From the NCBI RefSeq assembly GCF_013870515.1, contig NZ_JACBXA010000042.1:1-32671 (forward strand): 32,671 nt of DNA. Reading direction: 5' to 3'. This document shows, piece by piece, positions 16,570 through 25,536 of the stretch. Both the position numbers and the translations under genes were made by a program. The first letter of the stretch is position 1. Every line of letters starts with the position of its first letter. The DNA comes from Streptomyces albidus (ex Kaewkla and Franco 2022). GTDB taxonomy: Bacteria > Actinomycetota > Actinomycetes > Streptomycetales > Streptomycetaceae. The notes under the pieces are model-generated. The model did not search any database, was not told the DNA's origin, and worked only from the letters and a program-made list of their open reading frames with translations.

Positions 16570-18918
16570 ATGGAACTGCTGTACAAGGACGATCCGCGCC
16601 GTATTGGTCCGTTCCCAACCGTCGGACTCCTCGGCGATGCAGCGAGCCGAAGGCATGGTCGTGAGCGGCGATTCGTCGCACATTCCGCAAGTGGTGATCG
16701 AACCCTTATCGTCACCACGCTTTCCCAGGAAGCCCAGACGGACACAGCTTGTCTCACCCGATTCCGTTTCGAAGCCGAGCAGGCGCAGAGGCTGAGTACT
16801 GAGATTCCGGGACTAGTGCCGGTCATCGAGATCTCATCGGTCGACGACGGGCAACCCTGGTACGCGTCGCCCTTCGTTCCCGCCTTGTCGCTCCCCGATG
16901 TCATGGGTGCCTACGGAGGTCCACTTCCCCTCCGCACCGTCGTCACGGTTGGAGCCGTCCTCGCCGAAACGCTGACGTCCTTGCACGAACGTGGCTTCGC
17001 TCATGCCGGGATCACGCCTTGGTCCGCGCTCTTGAGTGCGGAGGGACCTCGCCTCGCGAGCTATGGCGCCGTCCGGTCGGCGGCGCCTGACGGGGAGGAT
17101 CGTTCCGGGCTGCCAGGGCTGGTCTCGGAGAGTGTCCCTCCGGAGCAACTCACCGGGGGCAGGCCGCGGCCGCTCGGGGACATCTACTCGTTGGGCGTGG
17201 TGCTCTCCTATGCAGCGACAGGCCACATGATCGCTGAGAGCGAAGAGTTGCCTGTCAGCTTGCAGTCCCTCATCGCGGCATGCCTCGCCCGCGATCCTGC
17301 CCGCCGCCCCCCGGCGTCCACTGTTCTGGATGAACTGATGCGCAGCTCGGGCCAGTGGGCTGAGAACGTTCACGGCAACCGTCCATCCACGGCGACGGTT
17401 CTGGATGGTGATGCCAGCAGGGCCGGATCATTGCTGTCGCCAGGTTGGATACCGAAGCGGGTCTGCGTAGCACTCGGAGCCCAGGCCGAGCAGGTTCTCG
17501 CCGCAGAAACGGATCCGCAGCTCTTGGCTCTTCACCGGGCAGCGGGTGCTGACTTCGAATCGGTCACCGTTGCAGGGACGCACGGGCCCACGGGCAGTGC
17601 TCGCGTATCCGTAGGTGAAGGGCATGAGAGTGGGGTCACGGCAACCTCTGAGACGGCCACGCCGCCGCCAAGTAGGACGTCCCGCCGGAAGTTGGTGACG
17701 ACAGCTGCTTCGGGAGCCGCTGGGATCGCGATCGGCGGAACCGTCACTTGGATGGTGACTTCGGAGGAAGTCCCTTCTCCCACCCTCGCGCAACGCCTCG
17801 CCGCCAAGAAGACACCGCGAAGGCGACCGCAGGGAGCTCCGCCGACCCCTCGATGGCGTTTCGAGGTTCCGGGCGATGCGCCGAAGTACGCACCGGTGAC
17901 CCACTCTTCTGAGATCGCCGTCGTCGTCAATGGATCAGCAGTCCATGGCGTGGAGCTCCGCTCGGGAAAGCAGGTGTGGCAGTCCCGGATACGGGCTTCC
18001 GGTCAGCCGCGGATGGTGGAGGGAGGCTCGGTCCTCATCCCGGCCGGCGACATGATCGCACTCAACGCCCGTACGGGGGCTGTGCGTTGGCGCTCGAAAA
18101 AGTTCCGGAAGGGAGGCGCGAGCCCCTACGTCTCCGTGCTCGCGGTGGATGGAAGCACGGCATGGTTCACGATCAAGGAACCGGCTGGGGATGCGCCCGG
18201 CAGCGGGTGGACAGTGGTGGCCTACGACGTGGCCGAGTCGTCCGAGCTGTGGCGTCGTCCGGTGCCTGCCGGGACGACCGGCGGGCACCTCTCGAAGGAC
18301 CTGCTTGTGGTCACCGCTTCCAAGAATTCGTCCTCGGCCGGCAAAGAGGTCCGTTCTGCCGCGTTGGTCGCCTTCGACCGCCGTACAGGCGACGTACGTT
18401 GGCGCCGTGACCATGCGGGACCTGTGGCGGGCTCGATGATGGCCACGTTCGGTGACGGACGGCTCGTCACCGCAGAAGGGCCTGTACTCCGTGGATACGC
18501 CATGGAGAAAGGCGACAAGCCTCAGTGGCGCCTTGAGACCGGCGGAGAAGAAGGCCAACGTCCCCAGTTCGGTCCCCCTCTCGTACATGGTGAATCCGCC
18601 TTCATCACCGACGTGTCCCAAGCTGTGCATGCCGTCGATGCCGAGGGGCGGGTGAAGTGGCGGTCCCCGTTGGACAGGGCCTGGACAGCAACTGAACGGC
18701 CGCCGGACACCCTCATCAATTCATCGGGGCAGCTGGTGTTGTCCTTGGACGAAGCTGAAGTGATCGCCCGTGACGCCCGCAACGGTTCGGTCCTCTGGCG
18801 CTTCCTGGACACACCGAGGCGGACCGGAGGACCAACAGGCTGGCGTAGGGCTGCGGCGACGGATGATCTCGCCGTGGTGGTCAGCCGGAACAGTGTCTAC
18901 GCCCTGCCCTTGGACTGA
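16570..18918 (+). CDS. Membrane pseudokinase with PQQ-like beta-propeller (copy A)
   Basis: A 782-aa protein; ATG 16570 has only a weak AGG site. Residues 10-260 have a Ser/Thr kinase fold (DPRRIGP start; PPEQ and GDIYSLG retained at 190-208). The catalytic parts are lost: no glycine-rich loop, TLIVTTL where VAIK/VALK belongs, HAGITPWSALL (145-155) for HRDLKPSNIL, and SYG (164-166) for DFG. It therefore should not phosphorylate. A linker leads to SRRKLV (371-376) and one membrane segment (about 376-396). The outside part has eight Trp repeats of the G-x-x-x-W type (for example GKQVWQS, GAVRWRS, GSVLWRF), predicting an eight-bladed propeller that ends YALPLD. Codon use is relaxed (57% GC at third positions in the first 70 codons, counted by eye). 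It is the first gene of the four-gene array. Confidence 0.92.
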   Translation: MELLYKDDPRRIGPFPTVGLLGDAASRRHGRERRFVAHSASGDRTLIVTTLSQEAQTDTACLTRFRFEAEQAQRLSTEIPGLVPVIEISSVDDGQPWYASPFVPALSLPDVMGAYGGPLPLRTVVTVGAVLAETLTSLHERGFAHAGITPWSALLSAEGPRLASYGAVRSAAPDGEDRSGLPGLVSESVPPEQLTGGRPRPLGDIYSLGVVLSYAATGHMIAESEELPVSLQSLIAACLARDPARRPPASTVLDELMRSSGQWAENVHGNRPSTATVLDGDASRAGSLLSPGWIPKRVCVALGAQAEQVLAAETDPQLLALHRAAGADFESVTVAGTHGPTGSARVSVGEGHESGVTATSETATPPPSRTSRRKLVTTAASGAAGIAIGGTVTWMVTSEEVPSPTLAQRLAAKKTPRRRPQGAPPTPRWRFEVPGDAPKYAPVTHSSEIAVVVNGSAVHGVELRSGKQVWQSRIRASGQPRMVEGGSVLIPAGDMIALNARTGAVRWRSKKFRKGGASPYVSVLAVDGSTAWFTIKEPAGDAPGSGWTVVAYDVAESSELWRRPVPAGTTGGHLSKDLLVVTASKNSSSAGKEVRSAALVAFDRRTGDVRWRRDHAGPVAGSMMATFGDGRLVTAEGPVLRGYAMEKGDKPQWRLETGGEEGQRPQFGPPLVHGESAFITDVSQAVHAVDAEGRVKWRSPLDRAWTATERPPDTLINSSGQLVLSLDEAEVIARDARNGSVLWRFLDTPRRTGGPTGWRRAAATDDLAVVVSRNSVYALPLD

Positions 18919-18972
18919 CCCCACCATGAGCCACGTGGATCGACGGCATCATCCGTATCAGGAGAGGAGCGC

Positions 18973-21135
18973 ATGAAGGCGCTGCATGAAGAGGACCTCG
19001 GGCGGGCAGGGTCTTGGCTTCTCCTGGAGGAACTGCCCGCTCGTTCCGGCGGTGTCCGGTTCCATGTCGGCGGTGACCACTCCGGTCAGCAAAGCGTGGT
19101 CATGCTTCCCCCGAGGGGGCCGGCAGGGGACGACGGTTACAGGCTGCGGTTCTGGGCGGAGGCCGTCAACTCGCAACGACTCACTCATCGTTGTGTGGCG
19201 AACATCGCTGACGTGTCACCTTCGACGGACACGCATTCCTGGGTCGCTTACAGCACCTTCCCGGCGATTCCTCTCACCACAGCGTGGGCTCTCAGCGGAG
19301 AAGGATTTCATGAGCGGGACGTGAGCAGCCTCGCGCTGGCACTGGCCGATGCCCTGTTCAACGTGCACGCGCACGGTCTGGTGTTCGCCGGTCTCTCGCC
19401 CGAAACGCTGCTTCTCACTTCTGACGGACCCCGGCTGACAGGCTTCGGACTGGTCCGGGCCGCCTCACCGGAGGGCACGGCAAGCTCGTCCGTCCCCGGT
19501 GTTCCGACCGGAAGTCTTCCTCCGGAACAGCGCTCGGGAGGTAGACCCCGGCCGGCCGGTGACATATACGCCTTGGGCACCGTCCTCAGCTACGCCCTGA
19601 CGGGCCGCTATCCCGAGCCGGACGAAACGGCCCCCCTTCCGTCGCCGGCAGACCCCTTGCTGCGTCAGATACTGGCCGACTGCCTGTCGGCGGACCCGAG
19701 CGAACGACCTCGCGCAGACGCTCTGGTGAGTCGCCTGCAAGAGGCGGGCACCCGTCCGTATCCAGAATCGCCTGCGGCCGTCTCAACTGCTCTGGCAGAC
19801 CAGGCCGCACGGCATCCGGTCCGGTACGCCGCTCAAGCGGACGCGACAGCGACGTCCGATGTTGCCTCGGGGGTGACCTCTCACACAGGACACTCGCAGG
19901 TTGCGCATCCCGTGCCCTCCCGCCGGTCGGTTCTGCTCGCGGGTGCAGTCGGCGCAGCCGGGATCGCTGTAGGAACCGGCGCTGTCGCCGGATGGCGGGT
20001 TTTCGGGGAAGAGCCGCGGAAACGCCCCAAGAAGCTTTCGGTTGCGGGCACCGGCCCAGCTCCGCTGTGGCGCTACTCTCCGGGCGGCGAAGAGCTGGGG
20101 AAACACGTCCTCGTGGGCAATCGCACTCTGGTGCTCGCAGGGGTCGCCGATTTGACTGCGATCGATCTGCGGAGCGGCAAGGTGACCTGGTCTCGGGACG
20201 ACAAAGGCTCGAGCGTCGCTCCGTTGGACGTGAGCTCGGGAGAGGTACTGGTCTCGGACCTCAATGAGTTCCATCTCGTCTCCGTGAAGTCCGGCCAGAT
20301 CAAATGGACCGAGACCAGGTACGGGACCGAGAAACCCGTCATGTTCAACAGGGCGCTTGCCGCCTCGCGGGGCATCCTCTACTTCCTCGGGGAGGTGAAC
20401 GAGGCGCCGAGTGACGACAAGTACAGGGCGGTCGCCTACCGGCTGAGTGACCGCAAGGAGATATGGCGCAGCAGAATTCCCCCGGGCTTTCCCGACCCGC
20501 TCTCCTCCGACGAGACCACGGTGCCGGTGGTGCGGGGAGGTGAACTGCTACTCCCCAACTCGGGCTTCGAGTCCGAGGAGGAGTGGTTCACCTACCTTGC
20601 GCTGGACGCACGGACGGGAAAGCGGCTGTGGAAGCGTTCCTACCCCGGCGCTCAGCGTGGCTCGCTGATGCTTCGACTGCCGACTGCCGGCAACCAGTTG
20701 GTCGCCGACGTGGACAGAGGTCTCCGTTCCTTCGATCTGCGGAGCGGAAAGAAGCGGTGGCATCTCGACACGGGCGCGGTCGCCGCTCCCGGGCCGGTTG
20801 TGAGAGGCAACACGATGTACGTCTCTGACTCCAGTCTCCGTGTCCATGCAGTCGACCTCCGTGAGGGCAAGAGCCTGTGGCGCCGTGGCGACAGCGCCGC
20901 GCCCTACGCGGGCGGCGGCTCTGCGGGAAAGATGGCGATCAGTTCCTCGCAGCAGACATTGTTCCGGTCGGCCGATCTGGAGATCGACGCTTTGCGGACC
21001 CGCGACGGCGACCCACTGTGGCGGATGGCGATGGTGGATTCCGCAGCAGTCGGGCCGGGGACATTCGTCGACTCTGTGCCTGGGACCGTGCTCGTGGCGA
21101 CCCAATCCACCCTCTACGCCCTACCAGTGGACTGA
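18973..21135 (+). CDS. Membrane pseudokinase with PQQ-like beta-propeller (copy B)
   Basis: A 720-aa protein with ATG 18973 behind GGAGAGGAG. It is the most degenerate kinase fold of the array: no recognisable glycine loop or lysine, VFAGLSPETLLLT (137-149) in place of VHRDLKPSNILIT, and GFG (157-159) in place of DFG. The segment PPEQRSGGRPRPAGDIYALG closely matches copy A, so A and B look like a duplicated pair. A linker leads to SRRSVL (316-321) and a Gly/Ala-rich membrane segment. Eight Trp repeats (PLWRY, GKVTWSR, GQIKWTE, KEIWRS, GKRLWKR, GKKRWHL, GKSLWRR, GDPLWRM) predict an eight-bladed extracytoplasmic propeller ending YALPVD. The gap to copy A is 54 nt and to copy C 5 nt. Probably a signalling scaffold rather than an enzyme. 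Confidence 0.92.
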   Translation: MKALHEEDLGRAGSWLLLEELPARSGGVRFHVGGDHSGQQSVVMLPPRGPAGDDGYRLRFWAEAVNSQRLTHRCVANIADVSPSTDTHSWVAYSTFPAIPLTTAWALSGEGFHERDVSSLALALADALFNVHAHGLVFAGLSPETLLLTSDGPRLTGFGLVRAASPEGTASSSVPGVPTGSLPPEQRSGGRPRPAGDIYALGTVLSYALTGRYPEPDETAPLPSPADPLLRQILADCLSADPSERPRADALVSRLQEAGTRPYPESPAAVSTALADQAARHPVRYAAQADATATSDVASGVTSHTGHSQVAHPVPSRRSVLLAGAVGAAGIAVGTGAVAGWRVFGEEPRKRPKKLSVAGTGPAPLWRYSPGGEELGKHVLVGNRTLVLAGVADLTAIDLRSGKVTWSRDDKGSSVAPLDVSSGEVLVSDLNEFHLVSVKSGQIKWTETRYGTEKPVMFNRALAASRGILYFLGEVNEAPSDDKYRAVAYRLSDRKEIWRSRIPPGFPDPLSSDETTVPVVRGGELLLPNSGFESEEEWFTYLALDARTGKRLWKRSYPGAQRGSLMLRLPTAGNQLVADVDRGLRSFDLRSGKKRWHLDTGAVAAPGPVVRGNTMYVSDSSLRVHAVDLREGKSLWRRGDSAAPYAGGGSAGKMAISSSQQTLFRSADLEIDALRTRDGDPLWRMAMVDSAAVGPGTFVDSVPGTVLVATQSTLYALPVD

Positions 21136-21140
21136 ACACC

Positions 21141-23318
21141 ATGACTTCCCCGCTCACCCATGACGATCCCGAACGCCTGGGCCCGTACAGGCTGGTCGCC
21201 CGGTTGGGCAGTGGTGGCATGGGCACCGTTTACGTCGCGCGCTCGGACCGCGGCCGTACGGTCGCCCTCAAGACCATGCACGCCGAGTTCGCTGCACAGG
21301 CCGACTACCGCACCAGGTTCCGTCTTGAGACGGATGCCGCTCGCGTCATTGGCGGACGCCACGGGGCTGAGGTGGTGGGTGCCGATCCACTGGCCGAAAC
21401 CCCCTGGCTGGCAACGGAATACGTACTGGGCCCACCGCTCGACGACGTGGTGGCGATGTGCGGTCCGCTCCCCGAAGAGGCCACGCGTGCACTCGGCGCT
21501 GCTCTCTGCGATGCATTGGCACAGCTGCATCGGTCCGAGGTCGTGCACAGGGACCTGAAACCGTCGAACATCCTGATCACTGCCACGGGGCCCAAGCTCA
21601 TCGACTTCGGCATCGCGAGGGCAGCGGGTGACGAACGGCTGACGCGTACAGGGGCTGCGGCCGGTACACCTGCCTTCATGTCTCCAGAGCAGGCCACGGG
21701 TATGGAACATGCCCCCGCCGGGGATGTGTTCGCGCTGGCCGGGGTCCTCGTCTTTGCATCCACCGGGCATGGTCCCTTCGGCGTCGGGCAGGCAGCCGAC
21801 CTCCTCTATCGAGTGCGCTACAGCGAAGCCGACCTTGCTGCCGTACCACCTGGGCTTCGGCCGTTGTTGGAGCGGTGCCTCACAAAGGATGCGCACAATC
21901 GTCCTGGAACGGCCGAACTCGCTGAAGCCCTACGGACGGGCTGCGGCAGTTTCGAGGAAGATCTGCCCGACGCGGTGCACGCCGAGATTCTGCGGCGCGC
22001 AGCAGCCGTTTGGAGCACCGAGTACGCGAGGACTCCCGCCCCCGAGGCAGACACCGTATTCGGGGAAGCGAGTCTCACCCGCACCCCGCTCTCTCGCCGT
22101 CGTGCCCTCGCGATGGGAGGAAGCGGAGTCGTTGCGGCGGGAGCCGCCGCTGTCGGTGCCTGGGCATGGCTTGCGCCCGACGAGGAGAAGCGCGGTGACG
22201 ACGGTTCGACACCCGGCCGACGTCCGCCAGGAGTTGCTCCCGAAGCACTCTGGAAGGACAGCTCTGCCGAGTCTCTCAGCGTGACCCAGGCGTTGTTTGT
22301 CGGGAAGCACGTGGCGTTGCTGTCGGACAGTGGGCTCAGCACTCTTGACGTGGAGTCAGGAGATCGATTGGGGAAGAACGACTCCCTGATCGGCATCGAG
22401 GACCTGGCGGTGTCGGACGATGCCATGTATGCCGTGGACCCGCAAAGCCTTGAACTATGCCCTGTCGATCTGGATACGGGAACACTGCTCGGGTCCAGCT
22501 TCAAGCTCTCGAAGCTCGGGCTCAAGAGCTACAGCCTCTTGGGCGCACACCTCGGCCTCGTCCTCATCGCCGGTGAGGACGAGAAGAAGCGCAAGGGCAA
22601 GAAGCGCGGGAGCGTCCGGATCGCCATTGACGGGAAAACAGGCGAGGAGCGGTGGCGCCGCGCCGCCAGGACACCTCTCGAGGATCAGGACACGGTCCTG
22701 ATGCCGGTGGGAGATGTCTTCGTCATCAGGTTCCGTGACGAACTGACAGGGCTCAGCCGCCGCACCGGGAAGGTGCTGTGGTCCCGGCGATTCCCCGGGG
22801 AACTGATGACGGCCACATCGTGGAACGGGGGCTTCGCGCGCAGTCGGAGTCACCTCTACCTCGGGATCGGGTACAAAGAGCTCGCCGCGATTCGCGTCTC
22901 CGACGGCCGCATTTCATGGAGGTTCGGAGCGGACCGCAAGTTCCCCGAGAAGACTGCTCCCGACAGTCTCCGGTACGGGAAGCCGACTGTCCGAGACGGG
23001 GTGCTGTACGCCCAGGAGCTCGGAAACGGTGTCATCGCCCTGGACGCCGGAACGGGAAAGCTCAAGTGGGAGTTGAAAGCCGATTGGGCCGCGGTTCCGG
23101 CGAACGGCACCAGCCCGCCCGTGGTCGGCAACAGATACCTCTACTTCCCCACCCCCAAGACCCAGTGGGTGACCGCCGTGGACCTGAAGAGCCGTAAGGA
23201 AGCGTGGACCTTCCAGGGCCCCAACGACTCCGGAGGCGGGGTTCTTCTCGCACACCGGAAGTCCCGCAGACTCATCGCCACCTCCGGCGGTACGACGCTC
23301 GCGCTCCCGCTCGAGTAG
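21141..23318 (+). CDS. Ser/Thr protein kinase with PQQ-like beta-propeller (copy C)
   Basis: A 725-aa protein. ATG 21141 lies 5 nt after the copy B stop and has no clear ribosome-binding site, so coupled translation is likely; a longer upstream frame merely overlaps copy B. The kinase domain is intact: LGSGGMGTVY, K44 (VALK), E63, HRDLKPSN (catalytic D138, N143), DFG (155-157), SPEQ and DVFALA. A linker leads to SRRRAL (318-323) and a membrane segment. The propeller keeps six good Trp repeats (for example GEERWRR, GKVLWSR, GRISWRF), and two positions are degenerate (GDRLGKN, GTLLGSS). It carries a Lys/Arg-rich insert (KKRKGKKRG) and ends TLALPLE. Likely an active membrane kinase; the substrate is unknown, and the neighbouring T7SS proteins and pseudokinases are candidates. 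Confidence 0.95.
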   Translation: MTSPLTHDDPERLGPYRLVARLGSGGMGTVYVARSDRGRTVALKTMHAEFAAQADYRTRFRLETDAARVIGGRHGAEVVGADPLAETPWLATEYVLGPPLDDVVAMCGPLPEEATRALGAALCDALAQLHRSEVVHRDLKPSNILITATGPKLIDFGIARAAGDERLTRTGAAAGTPAFMSPEQATGMEHAPAGDVFALAGVLVFASTGHGPFGVGQAADLLYRVRYSEADLAAVPPGLRPLLERCLTKDAHNRPGTAELAEALRTGCGSFEEDLPDAVHAEILRRAAAVWSTEYARTPAPEADTVFGEASLTRTPLSRRRALAMGGSGVVAAGAAAVGAWAWLAPDEEKRGDDGSTPGRRPPGVAPEALWKDSSAESLSVTQALFVGKHVALLSDSGLSTLDVESGDRLGKNDSLIGIEDLAVSDDAMYAVDPQSLELCPVDLDTGTLLGSSFKLSKLGLKSYSLLGAHLGLVLIAGEDEKKRKGKKRGSVRIAIDGKTGEERWRRAARTPLEDQDTVLMPVGDVFVIRFRDELTGLSRRTGKVLWSRRFPGELMTATSWNGGFARSRSHLYLGIGYKELAAIRVSDGRISWRFGADRKFPEKTAPDSLRYGKPTVRDGVLYAQELGNGVIALDAGTGKLKWELKADWAAVPANGTSPPVVGNRYLYFPTPKTQWVTAVDLKSRKEAWTFQGPNDSGGGVLLAHRKSRRLIATSGGTTLALPLE

Positions 23319-23330
23319 CCCGGCCCACCG

Positions 23331-23356
23331 ACTCCCGTCTTCCACTCCCGTCTTCC
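23331..23356 (+). repeat. Perfect 13-bp tandem duplication
   Basis: ACTCCCGTCTTCC is repeated twice without a gap in the C/T-rich spacer between kinase genes C and D. It most likely arose by replication slippage. Confidence 0.9.
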
Positions 23357-23396
23357 AACAGCCCCCTCACCACGTCCCACCAGGAGCCCACGTCTC

Positions 23397-25487
23397 ATGA
23401 ACCCCCTCAGCACCGGGGACCCGCTGCGCCTCGGACCATACCGTCTGATCGGAGTGCTCGGTGCCGGCGGGATGGGGAAGGTCTATCTGGGGCGGGACAA
23501 CGGCGGGCGTCCCGCCGCGATCAAGGTGCTGCGTCCCGAGCTGGCGCACGATCAGGGCCTGGCCCGGCGCTTCGTACGCGAGGCCGAGGCGGCTCAAGCC
23601 GTACGCAGCAAGGGCGTTGCCCGGGTGCTCGGCGCGCAGACGGAAGGCGGGCGGCCGTGGATCGCCACCGAATTCCTCGCCGGGCCGACACTCGATCAGG
23701 CCGTCGAGCAGCACGGCCCGTTCGACGGCCCGGGGCTGCGCGCGCTCGGCGCGACTCTCGCCCGCACGCTGCAGGACGTGCACGGAGCCGGTCTCGTCCA
23801 CCGGGACATCAAGCCGCCGAACATCGTGCTGACCTCGTCCGGGCCGCGCGTCATCGACTTCGGCATCGCACGCCCCGAGCACGGGCTGACCCTGACGTCC
23901 ACCGGCGAGGTCCCGGTGACGCCCGGCTACGGCCCGCCCGAGCAGGTGCTCGGTCATCGAGTCGGCCCGGCCGCCGACGTGTTCGCCCTGGGTGCGGTCC
24001 TCACCTACGCGGCCACTGGGCGTCGCGCGTTCGAGGCGGGCCATGTCGCGGCGGTGCAGTACGAAGTGGTGCACGGTGAACCGCGGTTGGACGGCCTCGA
24101 CGCCGAACTCCGCGCGATCATCGCCCCCTGTCTCGCCAAGACCCCCGAGGGACGGCCCACTCCGGATCAGCTGGGCAGGGCCTGCGCACCGCCGCCGCGT
24201 TCCGACCGCGCATGGAAGCGCGGACCTCTGGCGGAGGACATCGCCGAGCGGGAACGCGACGCGACCCGGCTGTCGGCGTTGCCGAGCAGCGGCGAGAACA
24301 CATGGAGCAAGGGTGCCGGCGCTGGAAACGGCCCCACGAGGCGGAAGTTGCTCGTCGGTCTGGCTGTCGGCGGAACCGTCGTCGCCGCCGGAGGCGGCAC
24401 CGCCGCATGGTGGTGGCTCGGCGGGAACGGCGACGACTCCGGCTCATGGGACGCGAAGCCGCTGTCGAAGTACGACGCCGGAGCCGCGCCGAAGCCTCTG
24501 TGGGGTCCGGTCCAGGCCACGGACAGCAAGGCCCAACCGCCCGTGCCCGTACGGGACGTGCTCGTCGTCACCGCGCCCGGTGGCGGCCTCCGTGCCTACG
24601 ACGTCCGCGACGGGAAGCGCCGTTGGCAGGCGAAGGGCACCGCACCAGGTGTCAACGTGCTTGCCGTGCCGGGCGAGACGAGTGAGACGGTGCTCGGGGT
24701 CGCGCGAGACGGGACGCTCCTCGCGCTGAGCGCGGCGAACGGGAAGCAGCAGTGGGCAGCCCAGGACGCCGGAGCCGCAAGCCTGTTGGCGGCGGACGAG
24801 GAAGCGGCTTACATCAGTACCAGCGACGGCAAGCTCCGCGCAGTCAGCCTCTCCTCCCACAAGGTGCTCTGGTCCGTCGCCTCGCCCGTACGGACGTCCG
24901 CGGGCAAGCCCGCCAAGGGAGCCGCAGCGGCAGGACGGCTCGTCGTCCACGGCACCGACGCCAAGGTGGCTGCCCTCGACGTGAGTTCGGGCAGGACGGT
25001 CTGGGGCCCGAGGCGGCAGGGTGCGGACAGCGAGGTGCTCACCCCCGCCATCGCCGGAGGAACCGTCTTCCTCGGGGGGAGATCACTGTCCGCGTTGCGC
25101 CTGTCGGACGGCAAGGAGAAGTGGTCGCAGAAGGCTGAGGCCGGCACAGGATGGGGTTCGCCGGCAGTGGACGGCGATGTGGTCTACGCGGTCGACGGCC
25201 CCAACGTGCGTGCGCGCACCACGGGTTCGGGCGCCGGCAAGTGGACCCTGCTTCTCGAGGCGGCGGACGGACTGCCCCGGGCCGCAGCCCCGGTCGTCCA
25301 GGGCCACACGGCATGGCTGGCGATGGACGAGAACGGGGAGGACGGCATCGTCGCGGTGGACACACGCAACGGTCAGGAGGCGTGGCCCTTCACCCAGGGG
25401 GTGGGCGGCGCCTGGCAGATCGCCGGGGCCGGCAACCGCGCCTTTCTGCTGCACCAGGGGAACCTCACAGCAATGCCCGTTCTCTGA
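23397..25487 (+). CDS. Ser/Thr protein kinase with PQQ-like beta-propeller (copy D)
   Basis: A 696-aa protein with ATG 23397 and GGAG at 23383-23386. The kinase domain is canonical: LGAGGMGKVY, K43 (AAIK), HRDIKPPN (catalytic D137, N142), DFG (154-156), a Thr-rich activation segment (LTLTSTGEVPVTPGYGPPEQ) and DVFALG. A linker leads to TRRKLL (314-319) and a membrane segment ending in WWW. Eight Trp repeats (KPLWG, GKRRWQA, GKQQWAA, HKVLWSV, GRTVWGP, GKEKWSQ, GAGKWTL, GQEAWPF) predict an eight-bladed extracytoplasmic propeller. The end, TAMPVL, is the diverged form of the shared C-terminus. Third-position GC is about 81% in the first 70 codons, against 57% in copy A, which suggests a different age or origin. 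Probably the fully active receptor-like kinase of the group. Confidence 0.96.
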   Translation: MNPLSTGDPLRLGPYRLIGVLGAGGMGKVYLGRDNGGRPAAIKVLRPELAHDQGLARRFVREAEAAQAVRSKGVARVLGAQTEGGRPWIATEFLAGPTLDQAVEQHGPFDGPGLRALGATLARTLQDVHGAGLVHRDIKPPNIVLTSSGPRVIDFGIARPEHGLTLTSTGEVPVTPGYGPPEQVLGHRVGPAADVFALGAVLTYAATGRRAFEAGHVAAVQYEVVHGEPRLDGLDAELRAIIAPCLAKTPEGRPTPDQLGRACAPPPRSDRAWKRGPLAEDIAERERDATRLSALPSSGENTWSKGAGAGNGPTRRKLLVGLAVGGTVVAAGGGTAAWWWLGGNGDDSGSWDAKPLSKYDAGAAPKPLWGPVQATDSKAQPPVPVRDVLVVTAPGGGLRAYDVRDGKRRWQAKGTAPGVNVLAVPGETSETVLGVARDGTLLALSAANGKQQWAAQDAGAASLLAADEEAAYISTSDGKLRAVSLSSHKVLWSVASPVRTSAGKPAKGAAAAGRLVVHGTDAKVAALDVSSGRTVWGPRRQGADSEVLTPAIAGGTVFLGGRSLSALRLSDGKEKWSQKAEAGTGWGSPAVDGDVVYAVDGPNVRARTTGSGAGKWTLLLEAADGLPRAAAPVVQGHTAWLAMDENGEDGIVAVDTRNGQEAWPFTQGVGGAWQIAGAGNRAFLLHQGNLTAMPVL

Positions 25488-25497
25488 CAGGACATTC

Positions 25498-25522
25498 GGG
25501 GCCCGGCACCTGCCCGGGCCCC
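25498..25522. terminator. Terminator between kinase D and the DUF397 gene
   Basis: A perfect 9-bp stem, GGGGCCCGG (25498-25506) with CCGGGCCCC (25514-25522), and a 7-nt loop start 11 nt after the kinase D stop. A second small hairpin AGCGGG-cgt-CCCGCT (25524-25538) runs into the stop of the opposing gene. Probably bidirectional. Confidence 0.75.
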
Positions 25523-25536
25523 CAGCGGGCGTCCCG

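Noticed and set aside
17860..25487. PQQ-dependent dehydrogenases
   Set aside because: The Trp repeats are the structural PQQ-like propeller motif only. The proteins are fused to kinase folds and no dehydrogenase catalytic signature was seen.
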